A program made the position numbers and the translations under genes. This document shows positions 23,120-34,864 of a stretch of DNA of 64,000 bases, piece after piece. Under the pieces are notes generated by a model. It did not search any database, was not told the DNA's origin, and saw only the letters and a program-made list of their open reading frames with translations. The stretch is from Marsupella aquatica (Eukaryota > Marchantiophyta), in the NCBI GenBank assembly GCA_973895155.1, contig OZ316892.1:9300001-9364000 (forward strand), given 5' to 3'. Every line of letters begins with the position of its first letter. The first letter of the stretch is position 1.

Positions 23120-23720
23120 AATAAAGCCCTAATTACTCCATGCTCCCATTTATAGTCCGTTGTCTGCATCCAACGCACATATATTGTAAGTCATCCAAAT
23201 TTATATTAGTCATTCAAATTTACAATCATGCCCCATTCCAAGCTTGACAGACCCTAAGTAAGTTGAACGTCGGTTGGAGGACGTGACCATTGCAAGAAAC
23301 ATGGGATATTAGAAGGAGCCCAATATCTGTCAAGGATACATCCTATAAGGGCCCCTTCATCCCACCCACCCACCCAACCTTGGTGACGTTCCTCCTGCTT
23401 CCAGGAGTTGTGCCTCTTGCCCCTAAACCCATGTTTGCTTACTTGGCTTTGGCTGCCCCAATGTCGAGACCCCTAAGTGGGGCAACGACATGGCTTGGCC
23501 GACTTTTCAGCGGCACAAATTTCCTACCCCTAGCATCCCCCAACCCCATTGGTAACCCCAAAGTTTTGGTGACTATAAGTTTTTTAACTTAAAGTTGTCG
23601 CGGCCGCTTACTTGGCTTTGGCCGCTCTAATGCCGAGACCCCTTGGGGCAACGACACGGCTTGGCCAACTTTTCAGCGGCACAAATTTCCTACCCCTCGC
23701 ATGGAATCCCTTTGGTAACC
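23120..23720. repeat. non-coding interval with about 165-bp duplication
   Basis: Segments at about 23437-23540 and 23608-23705 share CTTGGCTTTGGC, GGGGCAACGACA and TTTTCAGCGGCACAAATTTC. I see no gene here. Confidence 0.5.
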
Positions 23721-23819
23721 TCATCCATATTTACTCGGCTCCTTACTCGCCAACGCCATTCCCCCTTTGGGTGGTGGTGTGGTTAGTGTGACTTTCCAAA
23801 ATGGACTTTTGAGCCCGGG

Positions 23820-24620
23820 CTTTTGAGAGGAGGTGGTCCCCTCATATATACTTCTGGGGACCTGCCACCCTCGGACCACAATTGGTCCGCATATTTTGGC
23901 CCCCAACCGCAAGTGATCACTCTTTGGTCGTTGGCTGTCCAAGTGCGGGAGAAAGTCGAGCGTCAGGGCGTGGGTGTGGGTGTGGGTATGGCTGACTTGC
24001 ATCATCCGTCATGCCTCGAGTCAAGGTGCAGACTCCAGTTGTGCGGCAGAGGGGGGTTGCAAGGCAAAAGGGGGTCGCCACGGCGACTTGGGCAGCCAGG
24101 AAGTGGGGTGCAGCAAGGCCAGCAGCAACGGCAGCCAGGGCATAGCGAGGGGCACAACTCATGGGACGAGGAGAGGGGTTGTGTCAGGGAGGGAGGGAGT
24201 CGGGTGTGGGAGGGAGGGGGTCGGGCGTGGGAGGCAGGGAGGCGCGCACTCGCGAGGCATGGCGCCACTCGCGAGGCAAGGCGAGGGAGTTGGGTGTGGG
24301 AGGGAGGGGTCAGGCGCGGGAGGGAGGGAGGCACTTGCGAGGCCAGGAGGGAGGGAGCCTGGTGTGAAACGCGAGTCGGCCGGGCCAAGGGCGTCGCGGC
24401 GGGAGAGCGCAGGCTCCACTGGTGGCCGCAACTCAATCGTGGTCCAGGCGTGTGCGGCGGCCGCTGGTCGTCGATTGTTGGGCCGGGCAAGGGTGTGGCA
24501 GGATGATTGTCGGGAGCACAGGGGTATGGTCGCGGCGAGGCAAGAAGACCATTTGGCGAGGCGAGGGCATAACATAGCGGCCAGAGTACTAAAGGGTGGC
24601 GTTTTTTTCCCTTTATTCCT
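23820..24620. other. GC-rich, G-skewed island
   Basis: The + strand is unusually rich in GGGAGGGAGG and GTGGGAGGG runs. This opens long frames on both strands (over 200 codons) without recognisable protein features. I take these as composition artefacts. The G-runs could form G-quadruplexes on the + strand. Confidence 0.4.
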
Positions 24621-24974
24621 TTTGCTTTTCACTGTTTCTGTTTTTTTCACTCGCCAAATTCAAAGGACGACCACAGCAAAAAAGGGCGCAACTGTGTATT
24701 ATAGTTTAGGATATTATAGTTTAGGATTCAAAAGCCAAAGCGTCAATTCAATTTCATAAATATGGAGTACATAGCTACTATCAGAGCTGAATTGTTTCAT
24801 TCCATTTTCAGTAATGCCTTACCTATGATATGGATCAGCCAGCCCTACAATACAGGCCGGATCACTATCAATACGATGAGCAAGCACACTAAGAAGGACT
24901 TGAACTGAAAGGTCTTTTCGTCATGCCGTTAAGTCTCACATCTTAGATCTGAAATATAGAGGGAGGATGTGTAG

Positions 24975-25666
24975 TTATCCCTTTCGAACTGCGCGAGCAC
25001 CCAATCGTCGTTTCGTTGTGTGATCCGACCGGGGGACCCGCCCGGGACCGGTTAGAGACAACAGTGGCGCGTTCAGAGCTGATGCTCTGGATGACAACGC
25101 TGATCGCTTTGACTTTTGGACAGACGCTGGCGCTCTGGATGACAACTGTGATCCTTTTCGTTTTCCCACAGACGCTGATGCGTTTCTTACTGGGGTCTGC
25201 ACATTAGTCTGCTCTCGAACACATTCTAGAGCCAGTAAAGATGACAAGGAGGGAGCGCTCCAATCCCCCGACTCAAACTCACTTGCACCTCTGGTTGCAA
25301 CCAATGCGCGTGAGTCTTGTTGGCTTATTTGCTTTGTGGCCTCTCCGGAGAAGCTTCTGACTGAGTTGTTCCTTGTCGATGGTTTGAAAGCTGGTTTCGA
25401 TGGAAACAGACTCAAGAGCTTTGCTTTTACTTTCCGTTGATGTAACCCGTTGCTCCCGAAAGCAGTATACGGGATCTTTTCAAGAGTGAATGGAATGGAG
25501 CTGCCACAAATGAAAGGTTGATGTCCGGGATCCATTGCGATAGTTTCTTATCGTGCGGACTATCCTGCAAAACATCCCGGACCACGACTAATGAGTTAGA
25601 AACAGAGGCGCGCTCTTTGCAAAATTGTGAGAACCTCATATGTTTTCTCGGTGAGAGAAAACTCAA
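24975..25666 (-). CDS. unrecognised basic, Ser/Arg-rich ORF
   Basis: Two overlapping reverse frames (25666-25427 and 25535-24975) form a protein-like segment. A first part contains LVVVRDVLQDSPHDKKLSQW and IPDINLSFVAAPFHSL. A second part contains IPYTAFGSNG and a long Ser/Arg/Lys-rich tail ending ...RRLGARAVRKG. A frameshift or small intron would be needed to join them. Codon usage looks more gene-like than the flanks. No domain recognised. It may be a host hypothetical or a pseudogene. Confidence 0.3.
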
Positions 25667-27196
25667 TCCAAATTTTAATCCTGATCGAATGTCGGTCCTA
25701 ATATACTGTTGAGTAATAAAGTAACGTACTATGTCCTTGAGACACTCTGAATTAGAAGCGGGATTAGAAGCATCGGTGCCTGGCTTAATTGTGAGGATAA
25801 GCTATATAATACAATTTAAAGTCCATACCATAATCCATGCATTCAACTAGCTTGCAGGTCCGATATTACTAAACTACAACAACACACCGAGATTGGCCTG
25901 GATTGTGGGAAACGAGGTTACTGTGATCGATCAGCAATGACTGATACGACTCAGAAGAGGACAGGAAAGATAGGGTCCGGCTATCCAGCTTGAGTCAGGT
26001 GCTGCGTAATACCTGCTGGGTTACATGTTGAGTGCATATGTGGTGGATAACCAAGGGCCGGCCCTTGAGGTCCCAAACCTTAAAAACTGAATACAACCAA
26101 AAAAACAAACTTTAGGATTGGTAAGGTCAGGAAACTCAAGGGCCGCCCACAGGCAATAAGGCCCAGAGTATCACAAAATGCAGCGCCCTTGATTATCAAA
26201 ATTGGTGAGCCCACATGACATTCAACATTTCCAGTCGCCCTTGGTTGTTTCTAGGGTTACATTGCGCCTCAGTCCTCTGATGCATGCTATAAATACCTCC
26301 CTCTGGATCTGTTCACTGGGAAATTAATGCTTGAGCCTCACTTCAGACATATTGTGTTCTTTGGCAGAAACTACATCACGATCAGCGGTGGCCTTGCTCT
26401 CCCTCAAGCTCTCTCGATCTCAGCGGTGGCCGGCCTTGCTCCCGATCTGTTCAGTGGGAGACGTAAAAGGTTAAGCCTGACTTGAGACTGTTCTTTGCCA
26501 GATCGATCGAACCTATAGCTGGTGGCCTTGCTGCCAACCAAGCTCACTTCCGAAAACAAAGTTATTTCAGGTGCCCTAAAACTGGATCTTTCCCAACTCA
26601 GTGGTTTTCAGAGGGATCTCAGAACGGCGGACTGGTCTCGCCCTAGCTACTAGCCACTCTTGTGGCAGATGCGACCCATACATTCTTCCCCAAAACAGAA
26701 CTCCAACCAAAGGCCACCACCTGTTATCCAAGTAACTAATCTAGTCTTATCCTCCGTCCACCCTGGAGGGTCGGAGTCACTTGGATGTATCTACACGCCT
26801 CCACTGTCCATTCTTCCGTTGTAAGCTTAATTAACCTGAATCCCCTCTTGATCCACTTGTCAGACTCTCTCACTCCCCCATCTGGTAGTACCTCAAAAAT
26901 CCAACCAGTAATTAAGTGGCCACCACTTGTAGTCCTAGTCACTAGCTAGCCAGCCAATAGTACCCTTCGGCAACCGGGTCGGAAACGGGGGTGGAGCTGA
27001 ATGGACAAACCCGTTATTCCATCTGGAGTCAACTGTTAGCCCCTCACCGGTCGATCAGTACCGATCGATTAAAGGCTGGTGGCTGGCATTACCTGTTGCT
27101 TGTGCTGACAGCTGAACGCCACGCTGGACTGCCCAGAACGTGCGCTCTATTGCTCATATCCAAATTTCCTGCCAGTAAGACTCGATCCTACATATG
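25667..27196. other. intergenic, upstream of the secreted-protein gene
   Basis: No supported gene. A near-duplicated GATCTGTTCA...GCGGTGGCC segment recurs at about 26306-26445. CTATAAATACC at 26289 could be a second, more distant TATA box. Confidence 0.3.
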
Positions 27197-27204
27197 TATA
27201 TAAG
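27197..27204 (+). promoter_or_regulatory. TATA box of the secreted-protein gene
   Basis: TATATAAG lies 177 bp upstream of the ATG at 27381, leaving a leader of about 150 nt. Confidence 0.45.
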
Positions 27205-27380
27205 CACTACCTTGGTCTGCAGACAGTCAGATCGATGTCTGTTCTTCTCTCACTCTGTCCCTTCGATTCTCTTAGCACCTCCTTAATTTCTCGTTGCCTT
27301 CCTGCGCAGTCCCGTTTCATATTGTTAGACTTGGCAACACTTTGAGGTTGGTTCTCTCTGCAGAAACAGGCGAAGACGCG

Positions 27381-28413
27381 ATGGCGAACTATGCATCTCT
27401 CTGCCTCCTGGTTCTGGCAATCTTTGCACAGTGTGTGCTGGGCCAGATCGGACATACCTATGTACACAACAGTGCTAGCTTCGACGTTACACATGCGAAA
27501 CAAGTTACACACGCCGACGGCTCTGAAACAATCGTCACCGAGTCTATACTGGCGCAGGGCACCACGCAAGTGTTCCAAATTCCTGTGGACGTGACATGTG
27601 TTCGCACTTCGTGAGTTAGCTTAACTTCTCATCTTCTTGGTTAATTTTGGTCCTTACCTTCTGCACTCATTTCATGCCATTTACGAAACCTCTATATCGA
27701 TCTATATTTACGTATTGACGGCGATACGTACTGTCACTTTGCCTGAGACATACTTTAACCACTACCTTTGCTAGTTTTTCTCCTTGTGTATTCAATTCCT
27801 TGACAACATTAACAGTCAATTATATATAAGTAATGACAGTGTCGTTATCACTTTGCCTGAGTTGGCAGTACTACTTGATCGAACTGACCTTTCTCCAGTC
27901 AGTGTAACAACGATCAAGTCTTCCCGTAGCTTCTGCTCTGATTCTCAGTTGCGGCCTAGCAGATGCTTGTTACCTTGAACGTACTTGCAGATGAACTAGC
28001 TGGCCGGAGTCGATCTTCTCAGTTTCGTCTATATTTAAGCCTGTATATCAGTACAATTCAACGGTTCAGTGAATACCATTAGCGTCTCTAACTATTGCTA
28101 TGCTGGGTGTTTTCAAAGGAACGTTTTTTGTCTGAATAGAGTTCTCAATTAATTAGTGTTTTTGAGCCTCTAAATTTTCCATCATCCTCTGCCATGCATT
28201 CTACACTTTGCTTGACACGGCCCTTGAACTGATGGTGCAGGTATTATCAGCTGCCAGCCAAAAACGCCAGTGAGGTCATACTCGATTGGTGCGACGCAGG
28301 CATGCCGGTTCCTTGTTCGCCAGATTGTTTCTGGGTAATCGATGACACCGGATTCTCAGTCGCAAATTCTAAATATGGCTTTCTGGAATTTGTTGCTGCT
28401 TGGAACTCGATCG
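27381..28413 (+). CDS. small secreted protein, first two exons
   Basis: Exon 1 (27381-27610) begins MANYASLCLLVLAIFAQCVL-GQ, a clean signal peptide with cleavage expected after Gly22 or nearby. Exon 2 (28241-28413) follows a 630-bp GT-AG intron in the right phase. It encodes a segment with cysteines in DWCDAG, PCSPDCFW and a VIDDTGF stretch, plus one N-x-S site. Translation stays open to the next GT (28414), so at least one more exon is expected. None is identifiable before the MITE remnant at about 29030. The product would enter the secretory pathway, and the family is not recognised. With no transposon domain and a normal promoter, this is the best candidate for an ordinary host gene in the window. 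Confidence 0.55.
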
Positions 28414-29030
28414 GTGAGCTCCTTTAGCTGTACTCTAAGAAGGAACACGGGCGTATGCATACTGGATTGGTTGGTAGGAGAGTTTCAGTTGATCTGATAG
28501 ATATATCAGATGGGTAAGCCCTCATTTGTTTTAGAGAGGTTGTGTATATATGAGTTACCAATGACACATCTGAGCTAGGAACAGAAAACTGAATCAGAAA
28601 CCTAGTTCAGAAAACAGAAACCTAGTTCAGAGTTCGACAATAAAATAACCATTCCACTGAACGTAAGACTTCGATATCGCGATGTATCATGAATTAATCA
28701 CCCAGTAGACCTTGGTTGAGGGATTAATGAATGATGCTGCAATTGATATGCATGCTTCTCTATTGCATGGCATGCTTTCTTGGTGTCTCACATTGACATA
28801 TATATATGTTATTCATCATGCAATAATTCATATATGCCCCTTCGACACCCTGGTTGATAATAACTCTGATCTCTTAATATTGCCATATATGTTTATATGC
28901 CGTCGATGGCCCTTAGTTGCCCATCGATCCCGCTTGCCTGAAGGCTTTATGCTGACCTAATTAAGGTCTGGAGTAGTGGAGCATTTTGGGCTCGATTTTG
29001 GGGAGAGCAATCTCTTCCAGGAGAGACAAA
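28414..29030. other. intron or 3' region, nothing recognisable
   Basis: The stretch is AT-rich with no motif or ORF that I can defend. It may contain the rest of the secreted-protein gene. Confidence 0.25.
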
Positions 29031-29480
29031 AAACTCAACAACTCCACTTAAGATTATATGAACTAAAAAGTTGGCTATAAAAAAATTAAAATTTGAAAAA
29101 CGAAGTCATATAAAAGGTTTGTTTTTCTTATTTTTCCACATAAAATCAAAAAATATTCTTAAACTCGTTGTAGTTTTTAATTATTAAAAGATTTTTAAAA
29201 TTTTCAGAAAGATCCTACAAAATTGGCTAGTTTGGCTATAGACTTGTATTAAAAAAACATGTAATTGATTTTGATCAATTTTTTCCATATCATACAAGTT
29301 CAAGTGTTTTTAAAGTTATATCTTTGGATTCATTGAGAACTTGAGAGGTACAAGATTTTAGTGGACTAAAATGAAACTTCACATGGTCAATTAAATCCAG
29401 AATTATTTGGATATAAAGTCATTATTATAAGGAATTATAAAATTGCCTTATAAAAAGCATACTCCTGAAGGGCTAAGTAG
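29031..29480 (+). mobile_element. diverged MITE copy (same family as 48997-49470)
   Basis: It shares AACTAAAAAGTTGGCTATA, GTCATATAAAAGGTTTG, GGCTAGTTTGGCT and TGAGAGGTACAAGA in the same order as the well-bounded copy at 48997-49470. The terminal repeats are eroded. Confidence 0.65.
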
Positions 29481-30929
29481 GGGAAAGGGTCACCAAGTGC
29501 ACGACCGACATGGGAGTGTTTCCATTTTTGCGCTCTGCCCGCATGTGTCCTAGCTCTAGCTATGTTCCGGGATTTGTGTGTACCCCTTGTAACAAGTGGG
29601 GTTTCCCAAATCTCTTGTGTTAATGTGAGGGTTTGTGAACTTACCTACAACCACCAAAACTGCCCATAATCTTTAGCGCGCCAAAGCATCAAGTTGGGGA
29701 CTCCAAACAGTGTCAATGAATTCTAAATGGGTGATGATGCATGGAATGGATGCAAATTGGTTTGCAAATGCCATTTAGTGGTGGACCTAGCCACCCCGGC
29801 GCCCTCACCAAACCAAGTACTCTTGCCGAAGTACCCCTGGTGCTCAAATGCAAACAACTTGGTACCTTTATCATCGCCGGCAACAACTCCCACATGAATC
29901 CCCACTTGCTCCTCAGCACAACGTACTGTCGCTCAACGGTCCCTTACTATTGCTTGCACAAGCAACCAACCCCATCAATAAGCTTGAGGGTCTTAGTATA
30001 TGAAGGCATCCCATTATCTGCAATGTTTTTAGGCCTCAAACACCTTAAAGAAAGAATTTTGTTAATTTATTAACCTCTTTAAAGTTAGAATATTAGTGGA
30101 ATATGCACAAAAAATTAATGTTCTTGTATGTATCAAAATTAGATTGAAAAGGCCCTATTGTTATTGTGAGAAAATATCTTAAGTCTACCCTTAGAACCAA
30201 TAAAACAATCTAATCTTTTGTCGTACTTGATATGACATTTTTTTGAAAGTGAAACTCCAAGTTGGTAAGTAAGTTGCCATGATCTTGGATCCCAAAACCA
30301 TTGTCTTGCTTCAAGCTCAACAATCATTAGTGAGTACACAAGGAAGATCTGCAAGGTTAGGAGTTTGAAAGAGGGGAATATAGGGGGTAAGTAGGGAAAT
30401 TAACCCCAACGTACCTCATGCTCCCCGCCCCCTTACTATTGGGGGTAATTTCCAGAAGATGAGTTGGGAATTCATTCCCCTCTTATCAAAGCGATTCATG
30501 GTAAGGTATTTGTCCCATATTTAGTAGGGAACCAAATCTCCTTGTAGTGGACGGGCTGCTATGCTTGTAAATTACCTATGTCCCTAGGGTAATCATTCGG
30601 TGTGTCTTGCAAGTGCATAACCTAAACCCTAGACACACACAAAAGAACAAGAAAGAATACCAAAGAAACAGTGGACATGAGAAACAGTGGACATGATTCA
30701 AAGATGAAGTTTTCAATTCATAATGCTCCCGCAGGAGGCTCGAACAGGTACATATGTGGCAAGGAAAGACCCACTCAGGCTCTGCCCTCCTAGTCTCATC
30801 GTTGTCCCGCTGCACTAAAATCACAACGGGAGGAAATGAGAGTGGCACTGACAAGTAAACGAATAGTAAGAGTGTCACTGCCTAACTGACTCAAGCACCG
30901 AAGAGAACCTTAGCTAAAACTCATCTAGC
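29481..30929. other. intergenic, with a CACTA-like terminus at 30549
   Basis: No convincing gene. A reverse frame near 29920-29713 (EEQVGIHVGVVAGDDKGTK and following) might be a remnant but has no start or known family. The sequence ending at 30549 is, on the complementary strand, CACTACAAGGAGATTTGG, which resembles a CACTA-type terminus. No partner end was found. Confidence 0.3.
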
Positions 30930-31126
30930 TACTCTGATGCATTGAACCTCTGCTGCCGATTCTCTCCCAGTATGAACTCCAGATTTTGTTCCATGTTATC
31001 TTTTTCCCGGTTGCACAGCCATACATGATGTCCCTGATCATCACTCATTTTTTGTTCTGCACAAAACATGCAACATGCGTACAATTAGAGACCACATATA
31101 TGGAATTCATACTAGTGAGTGCGTGC

Positions 31127-31235
31127 AGGAATTGTTAGGCAAAGCACACGAACTGAAATACCCCAATAATACCCCACTAATACCCCATACACAGAGTGAC
31201 TTTATTCACCTTGCAGTCCACGCAAGCACTTCTAA
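31127..31235 (-). repeat. duplicated exon-intron segment within the SNF2 gene
   Basis: About 110 bp here (AATTGTTAGGCAAAGCAC... CCTTGCAGTCCACGCAAGCA) repeats at 32046-32165. The duplicate includes the exon end GTGGACTGCAAG, its splice donor and the TACCCC-rich intron. Confidence 0.7.
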
Positions 31236-32045
31236 TCTTACCTGCAGCTCCAAAATCTTCAACTCAATCGAATCTTCGGCGATAAACCTGACGACTTTCA
31301 CCGGCCTTGTTTGCCCTATACGATGTGACCGATCGATGGCCTGGTCCTCTACCGTGGGATTCCACCACCCGTCTACCATAAGAACATGTGTAGCCTCAGT
31401 GATGTTGAGTCCTGTGTTCGTTGCCATCAAGGACAAGAGGATAATGCTGATCTGCATGAAATGAGTAGAAACAGTTTAATTAGAATATAAAGAGTTTACC
31501 CTTTGAACAAATACAGACACCGATCTGCACGGATAATGACGGTTGTACCTCTGAGGTCGTCTTGAAATCATTCAAGGCTTGTTCTCTGACATTGGAATTC
31601 ATTCCTCCATCAATCCTTGTGAACTTTAGACCAGCCTTCAGAATGTGTGGCTCAAGCATGTCGAGACACGAAGTCCATTGTGAGAAAACAAGAGCCTTCT
31701 GCCTGGGCACAAAGCTTTCGCTGCTGCCCTGTCATGTAGTGTCCAGCGGAATCGACTTCAGGTATTCCAAGACTGCATCAAATTTTGGAGAAGGTGGGTG
31801 TCGGACATCATATTCTCTTCGCGCCTTCCCTTTTGACTCCGCACCACCATTCACTAGCCTCAAATCAGCTGGCCTGTATAGGACCTGGGCTGTCACGTAT
31901 TTTGAACATTTTGCCGATTTGCAGGTTCCAGCTTCCCGGTCTAAATTGCACAAATGCCATAGTATACATGGCCACAGCCAGAAATCTGAAATGGACTTCC
32001 AATCAAGCCCCCTGCACAATCCAACCGTTAAAGTGAGTGCGTGCA

Positions 32046-32165
32046 GAAATTGTTAGGCAAAGCACGTTAACTGAAATACCTCAATCATACCCCAATAATA
32101 CCCCAATCATACCCCATACACAGAGTGACTGTACTCACCTTGCAGTCCACGCAAGCACTTCCAAT
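32046..32165 (-). repeat. partner of the SNF2 segmental duplication
   Basis: This copy contains the exon end used in the phase-consistent gene model (...SACVDCK, donor at 32138), so it is probably the source and 31127-31235 the derived copy. Confidence 0.65.
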
Positions 32166-34115
32166 CTTCAATTGCTGAAACTCTGACACGAGTCGGGCTC
32201 GTTGAGGCTCACTAAGGGGCGTTCTTTGCACTTTGTTCCCGATCTCCTCTTCGCGAATTTTACATAAGGAAGGAAGTTTTGGGTGCACTGCAAATTGTCG
32301 CAACCGGAGCAGAACGCTCAACACATTCGATAAGGCACCTCTTTCGGCGTCACGGAATTCCTACAACATTACAGGCACATTAATTGCCACCGAACAGACA
32401 CCTTCAAGGGATCAAATTGAACTCTCATACGTCTTCAACATTGGGGATTATTAAGAGCCTTACGTACCTTGTATAACTCCTTACTCTTTTCCTCCTGATC
32501 AAAATAAGCGTTTCGTTCTTGCTGTGTTCTCCATTCAACAATTTGCACCTCGATCGTCTTAGGGGGAAGTGGGAGTATGCCTGCATGTAAGCACAGTGGC
32601 AGGGTAAATGCACAATTGATAAAGAAATCAGGCTTGGGATTAAACAAAGTGAACTCTACCACGATATATGCATGCACACTTACTTTTGTCTCTCCTGAGC
32701 GCAATCGCAACCAAGTGTTTCGAGAGGATGCCATTCACTATCTTTGGCCTTGTCTTCAGCAGCTTCTTTAACTGCGAGAATTCCTTCCACTCTCCTAGAG
32801 GATAATACCTCAAAAAACTGAAGTAAGGAAACAGATCAGAAGCCTCGTTCTGTATGGATGTACCGCTTAGGCACCACCTCCTCTCTGCCTTGAGACAACG
32901 CGAGGCCTTGAAATTTTGACTAGTTTTATTTTTCATGACATGACACTCATCCAGGACTACTCTAAGCCAACTAATCTTAAACAGTGGACCTGCAAGTCTA
33001 GGTTTTTTTACAGGTTTCTTCATACTCCCTTTTGGCATGCTGGACGTCTTTGGAGCAATGGGAGACTCCCCTGTCATGATTGAGTACGTAGTGACAACCA
33101 CGTCATGGCTTGAAATAAAGTTGATGTCTTTATTCCTCTTGTTGTGGTAGAGGAGGACCTTCACTTTTGCTATCTTGGAGGTCCTTGCAGCTATTTCTTG
33201 GCCCCATTGAATCACCACGCTGGCTGGACAAACAACTAGAGTTGGCCCACACTTATGAGGGCGATTCGCGAGAAATAGCGCTATGACATGCATGGTTTTC
33301 CCCATTCCCTAAAAAAATCCAAGCCAAGAAAATGGTCAGGGACCCACTCACTTGCAGACAAGGTGCGCGCGTACCCCTAACATACTCCAAAAATACCCCC
33401 AAAGTATCCCGCTGAATGAAAATAATGAGTGTGACTTCGGCTTAATTTGGGGGCTTTTGTACCTGGTCATCCGCCAACATCCCACCAATTGGAGAGCTTT
33501 TTCCGTCGCGTTCCAACATCCATGCAAGACCAATCCGTTGGTGTGGATATAGAGCTGTAGTCATTGTACCATGTGGAGGGCATGCCTCCTCTGTCAAGTG
33601 AGACCCTTGGATATCAATCTGCGGATCTCGCTCACAGCCAAGTTAGATATGCTTGAACATTGTTTCTGAAAAAACAGTAATCACACAACAAAGGAAAAAA
33701 AATCGCTAACCTTTCCACTCTCTGTGGCACACTCTTCCCAGTGAATGTCTTGTTCTGAATGCTCATCATCCTCCACTTCATCTTCTTCTTCTTCCTCTAC
33801 CTCTTCCTCTTCCTCCACTTCGATAGCCCTCCTCTTCGCTGGTGAGTGACTGCCACTCGGAATAGAGTCCTCTCGCCCTCTCTTTGAAGCACGAGGCAAA
33901 TTTGGTTGTCGTGAAATGTGACTCGTCCTAGCCTCCCATCCCGGACTCTTAGTTGGAACATGAAATAGAACAGAAATCGGAGGTGACCCTGGTACTTCTG
34001 ATGCAATTGCACCCGACGATTTGTCCTCCTCTGTAGCTGAGACCTCTACTTTTGATGTTGGTGCAGCATTTGGTATTACCCTCCCCGAGCATGACTTCCA
34101 AATTGTCTCTGTCAT

Positions 34116-34864
34116 GATTGTACAAACAAAGCAGGCCTAAGTTGCGCCATTCTAACAATCGATCAATATACTTCATGCGGAATTAAGAACCAAAGGAGTT
34201 GAGTGAAAGAGGGGTACATACGATCTGTGATATCCTCGTCGCTCTGCATCAACAATGCGACCGGCGCTGGACGATCATGTCGACGAACCATACTTTCACC
34301 AATCCTCCAACGTCACCCCGCGCTCGTCGATACTTGCTTCCGTCGCTAACACCCCAAGTGTTATCCAATGGCAGACTTGTCAACCACAAAGATTTATGAA
34401 ACCTACACAATCAAAGACTGGAGCTCAGGAGCTCGCACCATTGCCCAAAGCTTATAAGGAATTCCTCATAGGGCGTTCATGTGCGCAGTGGCATGCATCA
34501 TTTAGTCACTGCAGTTTCAGTAGTAGATCTCACAACAAAGATTCTGTCTCCGATCAGTGGCACCGCCCTTTCACTACCCCAACGTACATTTTATCACGTT
34601 CCCAAGTAACCTGGTAATACCCATCCATTATGTCACGTCCGACCCAGAATCCAATGATATTTGTGACCCATGTCGTCCCCGATCATACCCCGTGCGAAGC
34701 ACCATAGCGTCACCATCACAGGCTCACATCTGACCTGCATCTCACACATCCTACGGTCTGCATCCTGGTCAGTATTCAGTTATTGACAAAACGGCGCCTC
34801 TCAAGTGTTGTCATATCCCATAGTATCCTTCTTTTTGTCATACTTGGGACTTTCCATGGTATTA
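34116..34864. other. spacer between SNF2 and tnp2 genes
   Basis: No strong gene. It holds the likely promoter and 5' leader of the SNF2 gene on the minus strand. Short forward frames (34199-34617) have no recognisable content. Confidence 0.3.

Larger units (their letters stand above)
30930..34115 (-). pseudogene. RAD5/16-like SNF2 ATPase, many exons
   Basis: Exons that keep phase: 34115-33711, 33618-33463, 33308-32684, 32580-32468, 32360-32139, then a region to 31549, 31451-31242 and a last exon 31066-30930. The start region is acidic (long Glu run) with a basic KRGRED/KRR patch, suggesting nuclear location. ATPase motifs: LYPHQRIGLAWMLERD, LADDQ-GMGKT (Walker A across an intron), DECH (motif II), LSGTSIQN, then LRRDKS and LPPKT. 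The C-terminal lobe has [13 protein letters not shown] and DQAIDRSHRIGQ. This pattern fits the RAD5/16 group, which remodels chromatin or strips proteins from DNA. A TGA near 31733 (just before the [16 protein letters not shown] segment) and a probable 1-base shift in an A-run near 31060 suggest a damaged gene or assembly errors. It is downstream of, and co-oriented with, the tnp2 gene. Confidence 0.7.

Noticed and set aside
23823-24759. Long overlapping ORFs on both strands
   Set aside because: They come from the G-rich repetitive composition (few stops on either strand), and the products are low-complexity Arg/Gly/Pro runs.
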